Positions 1 to 5,663 of a stretch of 5,663 bases of DNA are shown one piece after another. Positions within the stretch are counted from its first letter, which is position 1. Every line of letters starts with the position of its first letter. This DNA is from Flavobacteriales bacterium (GTDB taxonomy: Bacteria > Bacteroidota > Bacteroidia > NS11-12g > UBA955), in the NCBI GenBank assembly GCA_947450405.1, contig CANFVI010000109.1, positions 1-5,663 of the forward strand, in the 5' to 3' direction. The notes below the pieces were generated by a model. It saw nothing but the letters and a program-made list of their open reading frames with translations, had not been told where the DNA came from and searched no databases. The translations under genes and the position numbers were made by a program.

Positions 1-981
1 GAAGTAATGGACAAATACGACATTGAATATTTAGCAAAAAGAGATACATTAAAATTGAATGGCTGTTTTTCTAAAATTTGTTTGCAAGACATTGGAAAAA
101 GATTAAAAGTAGACAAAATGATTACCGGTTCTATTTCAGAATTGGGTAATAACATTGCTGTAACTTTTAGGGTGTTAGATGTAAACAAAGGTGTATTTGA
201 AAAAATGAAGACCCGTGAGTTTTTATTAATTCAAGGCAACGACTTTCAAATGATCCGTATTGTGTTGAACGAATTATTTGATCAACCAAACGACAAAGAC
301 ATGGTTGATAAATTAACCAAAGTGTCTGAATTGGATAATTCAATTAACAATCCATACGAATTGCGTTTGCAAAATGATGGCCCAAGAATGGGTGGTGTGT
401 TTTTAACAGGTGTTGGAGCTGCTGTTTTAAAAGCAGCAGAAGACAAAGGTGGATATGCAGGTGGTTATGGTTCAGTTGCTGCCATGTTCCAATTTGGTTA
501 CCAATTTGAAAAACAATATCTAAATGAAGGAAATTTCCAAGCGCTGTTTGAATTTGTACCTATGATTACTGGATTAGATCAAGGTAGATTTATTCCAAGT
601 ATTAACTTCTTAAATGGAATTCGTAACAATACAACAGGTTGGGAATTTGCATTTGGTCCAAACTTTTCTGTTGGAAATTATGCCAAAGGTTATTCTGAAA
701 ATGGAACTTTTTACATGTTAGGTTCTGATGACGCAAAGGCTTATGAAGCAAGATATACATCAAGTAACAACGGCAATATGCCCTCAGTAATAGAACATCC
801 TGACAGCCGTGGAAATACAACCATCACTACTGGATTCTTATTTGCGGCGGGTAAAACTTTCCGTTCTGGAAAATTAAACTTGCCAATTAACATCTTCTTT
901 ATGCCGAGCACTTATGGAATGCGTTGGGGTCTTTCTGTTGGTTGGAATGGTAAAGACCGCAGAACCTTGCGTCAAGATTAA
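1..981 (+). CDS. Partial envelope protein: CsgG/LpoB-like domain plus putative beta-barrel region (5' end missing)
   Basis: Function unknown. The frame is open from base 1 and ends at TAA 979-981; an ATG lies at 7-9, but it falls inside a conserved domain, so the real start is probably upstream of the window. Numbering from that ATG, residues 3-75 resemble the second half of CsgG/LpoB/TolB-N-like domains: a Gly-Cys...Cys motif (C20, C25), then D-I-G-K-R-L-x-V-D-K-M-I-T-G-S-I (28-43), then strands ending in R-V-L-D-V-x-x-G (55-62). A polar linker (about 92-124) leads to a region rich in Gly and aromatic residues (125-324), including G-Y-Q-F-E-K, F-E-F-V-P-M and W-E-F-A-F-G-P stretches typical of antiparallel outer-membrane strands. 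It has no transmembrane helix in the visible part. An outer-membrane or periplasmic envelope role is inferred from these features. It is followed by a hairpin terminator and converges with the ABC ATPase gene, so it ends its own transcription unit. Confidence 0.8.
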   Translation, partial: EVMDKYDIEYLAKRDTLKLNGCFSKICLQDIGKRLKVDKMITGSISELGNNIAVTFRVLDVNKGVFEKMKTREFLLIQGNDFQMIRIVLNELFDQPNDKDMVDKLTKVSELDNSINNPYELRLQNDGPRMGGVFLTGVGAAVLKAAEDKGGYAGGYGSVAAMFQFGYQFEKQYLNEGNFQALFEFVPMITGLDQGRFIPSINFLNGIRNNTTGWEFAFGPNFSVGNYAKGYSENGTFYMLGSDDAKAYEARYTSSNNGNMPSVIEHPDSRGNTTITTGFLFAAGKTFRSGKLNLPINIFFMPSTYGMRWGLSVGWNGKDRRTLRQD

Positions 982-1009
982 ACATTCAATTTTTGAAATT
1001 GATATAAAG

Positions 1010-1041
1010 AAAAGGCTGTTTCAAATGAAACAGCCTTTTTT
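1010..1041. terminator. Bidirectional intrinsic terminator between convergent genes
   Basis: A 9-bp perfect stem, GGCTGTTTC (1014-1022) with GAAACAGCC (1027-1035), encloses an AAAT loop. It is followed by six T on the plus strand (1036-1041) and preceded by AAAA (1010-1013), which extends the stem and reads as a T tract on the minus strand. It lies 28 bp after the stop of the left gene and 24 bp after the stop of the minus-strand ABC gene, so it can serve both. Confidence 0.9.
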
Positions 1042-1065
1042 ATTTATGAGGGTAATTGGGTTTCT

Positions 1066-1719
1066 TTAGCTAGCAAGTTGACCATCTTTCAATACAATTT
1101 GACGATCGGCCATTTGGGCTAATTCTGGATTGTGTGTAACAATGATAAAGGTTAGGTTAAAATCATCCCTCATTTTGAAAAATAATTCATGAATAAACTT
1201 TGCATTTTTCGAGTCTAAATTGCCGCTTGGTTCATCGGCAAGAATTACTTTAGGGTTCATGATTAATGCCCTTGCAATGGCAACACGTTGTTGCTCTCCG
1301 CCCGACAATTGCGATGGCTTATGCTCTAAGCGTTCGCCAAGTCCTAAATATGTGAGTATTCGAATTGCTTCAGCTTTGGCTTCGTTCATTGATTTTTTTG
1401 CAATGAGCATGGGCACAATTACATTTTCGATGGCTGAAAACTCTGGTATGAGTTGATGAAATTGAAATACAAATCCTATGTTTTTATTTCTAAAATCGGC
1501 AAGTTGATTTCCTTTGAGAGAAGAAATGTCTTTTTGTTCGAAAAATATTTTACCTGCTGTTGGTGCATCAAGTGTGCCCAACAAATGCAACAAAGTGCTT
1601 TTCCCTGCGCCGCTTTCGCCAGTGATACAAACAATTTCTTTCGCGTAAATTTCAAGGTCAATGCCTTTTAAAACGGCTAGTTGGTTGTAATTTTTTTGAA
1701 GATTCTTACAGGAAATCAC
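1066..1719 (-). CDS. lolD: ABC transporter ATP-binding protein, LolD type (lipoprotein release)
   Basis: A 217-residue stand-alone nucleotide-binding subunit with all ABC ATPase motifs in order: Walker [10 protein letters not shown] (34-42), Q-loop Q86, signature L-S-G-G-E-Q-Q-R (138-145), Walker B V-I-L-A-D-E (158-163) followed by P-S-G-N-L-D (D-loop), and the switch histidine H196. The [15 protein letters not shown] stretch and short length fit the LolD/MacB/FtsE group. In that group LolD drives extraction of lipoproteins from the inner membrane by LolC/E-type permeases. No permease gene is in the window, so the substrate is inferred from family resemblance only; a MacB-like exporter subunit is the alternative. 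The start is GTG at 1719-1717: a TAA lies in frame three codons upstream (1728-1726), and the M-I-S-C-K-N-L beginning matches the usual family N-terminus. No clear Shine-Dalgarno sequence is seen. Confidence 0.9.
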   Translation of the reverse strand: MISCKNLQKNYNQLAVLKGIDLEIYAKEIVCITGESGAGKSTLLHLLGTLDAPTAGKIFFEQKDISSLKGNQLADFRNKNIGFVFQFHQLIPEFSAIENVIVPMLIAKKSMNEAKAEAIRILTYLGLGERLEHKPSQLSGGEQQRVAIARALIMNPKVILADEPSGNLDSKNAKFIHELFFKMRDDFNLTFIIVTHNPELAQMADRQIVLKDGQLAS

Positions 1720-1751
1720 GATGTTTTAGTAAAATGTTTATGGAATGGGCT

Positions 1752-1759
1752 CAAAGTTA
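1752..1759 (-). promoter_or_regulatory. Candidate Bacteroidota -7 box for the lolD-type gene
   Basis: The minus strand reads TAACTTTG here, an exact match to TAnnTTTG, the -7 element recognised by the primary sigma factor in Bacteroidota. A TTTG at 1785-1782 lies 22 bp upstream and could act as the -33 element, slightly outside the usual 19-21 bp spacing. Transcription would start near 1745, giving a leader of roughly 26 nt before the GTG. Confidence 0.5.
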
Positions 1760-1761
1760 GT

Positions 1762-1769
1762 TATTTTTG
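1762..1769 (+). promoter_or_regulatory. Candidate Bacteroidota -7 box for sucC
   Basis: The plus strand reads TATTTTTG, an exact match to TAnnTTTG. The -33 region is poor (GTTTATG at 1736-1742 is the nearest T-rich candidate). Transcription would start near 1775, leaving a leader of about 29 nt before the sucC ATG. The box lies only two bases from the opposite-strand box at 1752-1759. Confidence 0.5.
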
Positions 1770-1803
1770 CAAGCGAAATAGCAAAATATCTGGAAAAGAT
1801 CTT

Positions 1804-3030
1804 ATGAACATACATGAATATCAAGCAAAAGAAATCTTAAAAAAATACGGTGTTGCCGTACAAAACGGATTTGTTGCAGAAACTCCTGCGGAAGCAAAAG
1901 CAGCTGCAGAGCGTGTAAAAACTGAATTCGACAGTGGTTGGTGTGTGGTGAAAGCCCAAATCCATGCTGGAGGAAGAGGAAAAGGTAAAATTCAAGGCTC
2001 AGAGCAACGTGGCGTGCAAGTAGCAAAATCTGCAGATCAAGCTGCTGAAATTGCACAAAACATGTTGGGTGGCACTTTGGTAACAATCCAAACAGGCGAA
2101 GCTGGAAAATTGGTAAACAAAGTTTTGGTTGCCCAAGATGTATTCTACCCTGGCGCGAATGAACCTAAAGAATACTACATGAGTGTTCTTCTTGACCGTC
2201 AAAAGAAACAAAACGTAATCATTTATACCACCGAAGGTGGAATGGATATTGAAGAAGTTGCGGAACATACTCCTGAAAAAATTCACAGAGAATGGATCAA
2301 CCCAGCTACAGGCTTACAACCTTTCCAAGCACGTAAAATTGCATTCAATTTGGGTCTTGAAGGAAAAGCATTCAAAGAAATGGTAACTTTCGTAACTGCG
2401 CTATACAGAGCATACGACGAAACAGATTCTGCCATGTTCGAAATTAACCCGGTGTTAAAAACTTCCGACGACCGCATTATTGCTGTTGATGCAAAAGTTG
2501 ATCTTGACGACAACGCTTTGTACCGCCATAAAGAATTTTTAGAATTACGCGATTTGGCTGAAGAAGATCCAACTGAAGTTGAAGCAGGCAAGTTTAACCT
2601 TAACTATGTAAAACTTGACGGAAACGTAGGTTGTATGGTTAACGGTGCTGGTTTGGCAATGGCAACCATGGACATTATCAAGTTAAGCGGTGGTGAACCA
2701 GCTAACTTCTTAGATGTTGGAGGTACTGCCAATGCTGAAACTGTTGAAGCTGGATTTAGAATTATCATGAGCGACCCTAACGTAAAAGCAATTTTGATCA
2801 ATATCTTTGGTGGTATTGTTCGTTGTGACCGTGTTGCAAATGGTGTTGTTGAAGCTTACCGTAAAATTGGCGAAGTACAAATTCCTATCATTGTTCGTTT
2901 ACAAGGAACCAATGCGGAAGAAGCTAAAAGAATTATCGATGAAAGCGGATTGAAAGTGTACTCTGCAATTGCATTGCACGAAGCTGCTGATTTGGTTGAA
3001 AAAGTACTTAACGGTTCTTTATCTGCTTAA
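1804..3030 (+). CDS. sucC: Succinyl-CoA synthetase (ADP-forming) beta subunit
   Basis: Beta subunit of succinate-CoA ligase, a TCA-cycle enzyme that interconverts succinyl-CoA and succinate with nucleotide phosphorylation; it pairs with the SucD alpha subunit, which carries the phosphohistidine. The 408-residue product (E. coli: 388) begins [10 protein letters not shown]. The N-terminal ATP-grasp domain contains K50 and H-A-G-G-R-G-K (54-60), and the Mg-binding pair N215 (in F-E-I-N-P) and D229, matching E. coli K46, N199 and D213. The C-terminal CoA-ligase domain shows [11 protein letters not shown] (273-283, N280 equals E. coli N264), [12 protein letters not shown] (296-307) and G-G-I-V-R-C-D (336-342). 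The frame is open further upstream, but ATG 1804 gives the conserved N-terminus; a GGAAAAG at 1792-1798 may aid ribosome binding. Extra residues relative to E. coli lie mainly in the ATP-grasp part. sucD is not adjacent. Confidence 0.97.
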   Translation: MNIHEYQAKEILKKYGVAVQNGFVAETPAEAKAAAERVKTEFDSGWCVVKAQIHAGGRGKGKIQGSEQRGVQVAKSADQAAEIAQNMLGGTLVTIQTGEAGKLVNKVLVAQDVFYPGANEPKEYYMSVLLDRQKKQNVIIYTTEGGMDIEEVAEHTPEKIHREWINPATGLQPFQARKIAFNLGLEGKAFKEMVTFVTALYRAYDETDSAMFEINPVLKTSDDRIIAVDAKVDLDDNALYRHKEFLELRDLAEEDPTEVEAGKFNLNYVKLDGNVGCMVNGAGLAMATMDIIKLSGGEPANFLDVGGTANAETVEAGFRIIMSDPNVKAILINIFGGIVRCDRVANGVVEAYRKIGEVQIPIIVRLQGTNAEEAKRIIDESGLKVYSAIALHEAADLVEKVLNGSLSA

Positions 3031-3049
3031 TAAAAATTTTATCTAATTG

Positions 3050-3079
3050 AAAAAGGCCACCCTTGGGTGGCCTTTTTTT
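3050..3079 (+). terminator. Intrinsic terminator of sucC
   Basis: GGCCACC (3055-3061) pairs perfectly with GGTGGCC (3066-3072) around a CTTG loop, followed by seven T (3073-3079) and preceded by five A that extend the stem. It begins 20 bp after the sucC stop. The flanking A tract would also make it active on the minus strand, although no minus-strand gene ends here. Confidence 0.92.
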
Positions 3080-3132
3080 ATGCAATTCACATTTGTGGAA
3101 AGCCTTTGCTACTTGTTTACATAATTTATTAC

Positions 3133-3140
3133 AAACTTTG
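3133..3140 (+). promoter_or_regulatory. Weak candidate -7 box for the DUF3078 gene
   Basis: AAACTTTG matches TAnnTTTG except for the first base. CTTG at 3112-3115 lies 17 bp upstream as a possible -33 element, shorter than usual. Transcription would start only about 12 nt before the ATG at 3158. The gene follows a strong terminator, so some promoter is expected in 3080-3157; this is the best match I found. Confidence 0.25.
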
Positions 3141-3157
3141 CACCAATCTCTTTACAC

Positions 3158-4093
3158 ATGATAACAACTTTCCTTTTTTCGGCACTTTCTTTAATTTCGT
3201 CTAACGATGGAATCATAGAGCGTACCCAAGATAGTTCAAAAAACAAAAGTTGGGTATATGGTGCAGATTTTAAAGCGAATTTTTCTCTGGCTAACTCATC
3301 GCCAAACTGGTCGAGTGGAGCTTCCAATAATATCACAATAACAGGAATTATAAATGCTTATGCCTATTTGAAAAAAAATAAAATGAGCTGGGATAATTCC
3401 TTAAAAATGAACTTAGGTCTAATTGCAAATAGGCAAAGTGATATTTTTGGTGAGGGATATTGGAGCATGCGTAAAAATATAGACAACTTATTCCTCGACA
3501 GTAAATTCGGTCATGAGTTTCCCGAATATCCCTCATTATCCATTTATGGAGGTTTGAATTTTCAGACCCAAATGCTCAATGGATTTGTGTATGGAAAAGA
3601 TGCAACCGGGAGAGAAACCAAAACTCTTACATCGAGTTTTTTAAGTCAAGGTCAAACCCAGTTGGCAATTGGAACTGAAAATAAATTCGGACAAACCTAT
3701 TATGTTCGTTTGGGATATTTGGCTCTTAAGCAAACCTATTTGATTAATCAAAATTTATATATCAGCAGGCAGGAAGAAACCATTGCTAGGGTAAAAAGAG
3801 GCCAATTTGTTGACAATGAAATAGGCATGCAGGTTCAAATGGGTGCAAATAAATTTCTTGATGCCAACAAAATCTTCTCAATGAAATTCAACTATTTGGG
3901 ATTTTTACCTTATCAATCTAAACGACCCTTGCTCGACAGTCGTATAGACATGAGTATTTTGGCGAAAATCACCAAATATGTCAATTTCAACTATACACTT
4001 ATTGCCCTTTTCGACAAGGATTTGGTTAAACCAGGAGCCTCAGCATGGCAAAATAGTTGGGTATTTGGAATTGGATACTTGTACCGAATTTAA
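3158..4093 (+). CDS. DUF3078 family protein, probable outer-membrane beta-barrel
   Basis: No biochemical function is known to me. The 311-residue product fits the DUF3078 pattern: an early W-V-Y-G-A-D-F strand, [10 protein letters not shown] (51-60), an alternating strand leading to [11 protein letters not shown], then K-N-I-D-N-L and, near the end, a series of amphipathic strands closing with G-I-G-Y-L-Y-R-I, whose terminal aromatic/hydrophobic residues suit outer-membrane barrel assembly. Residues 1-15 ([15 protein letters not shown]) look like a signal peptide core but lack basic residues in front. ATG 3158 is the first ATG after an in-frame TAA at 3122-3124. It is transcribed alone after the sucC terminator and converges on prfC, sharing four bases with its stop. 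Family assignment rests on recalled motif pattern; barrel topology and location are inferred. Confidence 0.85.
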   Translation: MITTFLFSALSLISSNDGIIERTQDSSKNKSWVYGADFKANFSLANSSPNWSSGASNNITITGIINAYAYLKKNKMSWDNSLKMNLGLIANRQSDIFGEGYWSMRKNIDNLFLDSKFGHEFPEYPSLSIYGGLNFQTQMLNGFVYGKDATGRETKTLTSSFLSQGQTQLAIGTENKFGQTYYVRLGYLALKQTYLINQNLYISRQEETIARVKRGQFVDNEIGMQVQMGANKFLDANKIFSMKFNYLGFLPYQSKRPLLDSRIDMSILAKITKYVNFNYTLIALFDKDLVKPGASAWQNSWVFGIGYLYRI

Positions 4094-5663
4094 TGTTCGC
4101 TGGTGGTGTGGAATTTGATATCCGGATATTTGTCAATTGCTGTTCTTAAAATATATCCAGTTTCAGCCAAAAACACAGGTCTACCATCTTTATCATACGC
4201 TATATTATTTTGACGGTATTTCATGAAGTCTTTCAAATCGGCTTCAGATCCTGTCATCCAGCAAGCTTTGTTAATCACCCTTGCTTCAAACCTACATTTG
4301 GCATTGTATTCATGCTCTAAACGATATTGCAACACCTCAAATTGAAGTTCACCCACGGTACCCACAAATTTTCGGCTACCCATTTCTTGAACAAACAAAC
4401 TTGCCAATCCTTCATCGGTTAATTGCTGAATGCCTTTTTCCAATTGCTTGCTTTTCATTGGATCTAGGTTTATCAATTCTTTGAAAATCTCAGGTGAAAA
4501 ACTTGGAATTCCTTTGTAAGTGAAGTTTTCACCTTCGGTGAGGGTATCTCCAATTTTAAAGTTTCCAGTATCGTACAAGCCTACAACATCGCCTGGAAAT
4601 GCATCTTCCATCACTTCTTTAGATTGGGCTAAAAACATGTAGGGATTTGCAAATTTGAATTGCTTTTCTAAACGAACGTGTTTGTAGTTTTTGTTTCTCT
4701 CAAACTTACCAGAACAAACGCGCAAGAATGCAATTCTATCGCGGTGTTTTGGATCAAGGTTTGCATGTATTTTAAAAACAAATCCTGAAAATTTAGGTTC
4801 ATTTGGTGCAACTTCTCTGAGAGATGTGGCACGTGGCAATGGATTTGGCGCAATTTCAACAAACGTATCTAACAATTCTTGAATACCAAAATTATTCAAA
4901 GCAGAACCAAAGAAAACAGGAGCAATTTGAGCATCGAGATAATAATCCATATCCAAATCGCCATAAACTCCTTCTATGAGTTCAACGTCTTCTCGCAATT
5001 TAGAAACGTCTTTCGCGTTTAAAATTCCGTCAAGTTTAGTGTCGTTTACCCCATCAATTTTAATCATATCATCGGCTTTTTTTGTTTTGTTACTTTCAAA
5101 CAAATTCAACGACTGATTATGCAATAAATATACGCCTTTAAAGTCTCTACCGCCATTAATTGGCCAACTCAAAGGATGAACACCAATGTTCAATTTTTCT
5201 TCTAATTCATCTAACAAATCGAATGGATCTTTACCATCGCGGTCCATTTTATTGATAAACACAATAACCGGAGTTTTGCGCATTCTACAAACCTCCATCA
5301 AGCGTTCAGTTTGTTCTTCTACTCCTTTCACACAGTCAATTACCAAAATTACACTGTCTACAGCCGTTAATGTTCTGTAGGTATCTTCAGCAAAATCTTT
5401 GTGACCGGGAGTGTCCAAAATATTAACCCAACTCTCTTTGTACGGAAATGTCATTACCGAAGTTGCAACCGAAATACCACGTTGCTTTTCAATTTCCATG
5501 AAATCTGATGCAGCTGTTTTGGTAATCTTATTTGATTTTACCGCACCCGCTGTTTGAATTTGACCACCAAATAAAAGAAACTTCTCTGTTAAGGTAGTTT
5601 TACCAGCATCAGGATGCGAAATAATAGCAAAGGTTTTTCTTTTGGCAATTTCCGATTCGTACA
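4090..5663 (-). CDS. prfC: Peptide chain release factor 3 (RF3), 5' end cut by window edge
   Basis: Translational GTPase that removes RF1/RF2 from the ribosome after peptide release. The frame stays open from TAA 4092-4090 to the right edge, giving 523 visible residues (E. coli RF3 has 529). Counting the first whole codon (Tyr, 5661-5659) as 1: G1 loop S-H-P-D-A-G-K-T-T (15-23), switch I region with E-K-Q-R-G-I-S (58-64), G3 D-T-P-G-H (83-87), G4 N-K-M-D (137-140), G5-like G-S-A-L-N-N-F-G (about 252-259), a beta-barrel domain II with D-P-K-H-R-D-R (about 303-309), and a C-terminal domain ending S-E-H, like E. coli R-E-H. P-H-D and R-G-I-S-x-x-T-S-V signatures separate RF3 from EF-G. The ATG at 5499 is internal: starting there would delete the P-loop. 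The two leftmost coding bases at the edge read TG, so the start may be an NTG codon missing one base. Confidence 0.97.
   Translation of the reverse strand, partial: YESEIAKRKTFAIISHPDAGKTTLTEKFLLFGGQIQTAGAVKSNKITKTAASDFMEIEKQRGISVATSVMTFPYKESWVNILDTPGHKDFAEDTYRTLTAVDSVILVIDCVKGVEEQTERLMEVCRMRKTPVIVFINKMDRDGKDPFDLLDELEEKLNIGVHPLSWPINGGRDFKGVYLLHNQSLNLFESNKTKKADDMIKIDGVNDTKLDGILNAKDVSKLREDVELIEGVYGDLDMDYYLDAQIAPVFFGSALNNFGIQELLDTFVEIAPNPLPRATSLREVAPNEPKFSGFVFKIHANLDPKHRDRIAFLRVCSGKFERNKNYKHVRLEKQFKFANPYMFLAQSKEVMEDAFPGDVVGLYDTGNFKIGDTLTEGENFTYKGIPSFSPEIFKELINLDPMKSKQLEKGIQQLTDEGLASLFVQEMGSRKFVGTVGELQFEVLQYRLEHEYNAKCRFEARVINKACWMTGSEADLKDFMKYRQNNIAYDKDGRPVFLAETGYILRTAIDKYPDIKFHTTSEH

Noticed and set aside
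1681..1803. Extension of the sucC frame 41 codons upstream of ATG 1804
   Set aside because: The extension overlaps the start of the divergent ABC gene, begins at TTG and has no resemblance to SucC; ATG 1804 gives the conserved M-N-x-H-E-Y-Q-A-K start and sits downstream of a promoter box.
1796..1803. Palindrome AAGATCTT just before the sucC start
   Set aside because: Eight bases is short enough to occur by chance in AT-rich DNA and there is no second copy to suggest an operator.
3109..3336. 75-codon minus-strand frame covering the sucC/DUF3078 gap
   Set aside because: Most of it is antisense to the DUF3078 N-terminus and it has no promoter, ribosome site or recognisable domain; the plus-strand gene explains the region.
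3248..4068. Near repeat AGTTGGGTATxTGG at 3248-3261 and 4055-4068 in the DUF3078 gene
   Set aside because: Both copies encode W-V-(Y/F)-G in the first and last strands; similar strand composition and chance explain a 13 of 14 match, with no similarity in the flanks.
4118..4129. 12-bp perfect palindrome ATATCCGGATAT near the 3' end of prfC, considered as a terminator or operator
   Set aside because: It encodes the conserved Y-P-D-I segment of RF3, has no adjacent T tract, and its hairpin would be very weak once a loop is allowed.
4281..5380. Several open frames of 60-70 codons on the plus strand across prfC, and similar ones opposite sucC and the ABC gene
   Set aside because: They lie antisense to well-conserved genes, have low-complexity or Cys/Ser-rich translations and no start-site signals; they are shadows of the real coding frames.

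Overview
The window looks like an ordinary chromosomal segment of an AT-rich member of the Bacteroidota. Three things point there: a C-terminal DUF3078-type outer-membrane protein, a family I know mainly from this phylum; two TAnnTTTG (-7 type) promoter boxes in the one divergent intergenic gap; and a sucC gene with no sucD beside it. I see no mobile element, CRISPR array, tRNA or rRNA, and no intergenic stretch longer than about 130 bases.

Layout, left to right: (1) the 3' part of a plus-strand gene, open from base 1 to 981, pairing a CsgG/LpoB-like N-terminal domain with a C-terminal region that looks like an outer-membrane beta barrel; (2) a bidirectional hairpin terminator at 1010-1041; (3) a minus-strand ABC transporter ATPase of the LolD type (1066-1719, GTG start); (4) an 84-bp divergent gap whose two promoter boxes lie almost back to back; (5) sucC on the plus strand (1804-3030), the beta subunit of succinyl-CoA synthetase; (6) a strong hairpin terminator at 3050-3079; (7) a plus-strand DUF3078 protein (3158-4093); (8) prfC on the minus strand (4090 to the right edge), peptide chain release factor RF3, complete except for its first codon or few codons.

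The genes do not form one pathway. sucC serves the TCA cycle, prfC recycles release factors on the ribosome, the LolD-type ATPase probably powers lipoprotein release from the inner membrane, and the two barrel-like proteins belong to the outer envelope. Each is a single-gene transcription unit as far as the window shows. The most useful points for a reader are: the true start of sucC is at 1804; prfC runs to the window edge and not just to the ATG at 5499; the sucC/lolD promoters probably compete for RNA polymerase; and the DUF3078 and prfC genes share their stop-codon bases. I did not find a previously undescribed system here. The least understood element is the two-domain protein at the left edge.
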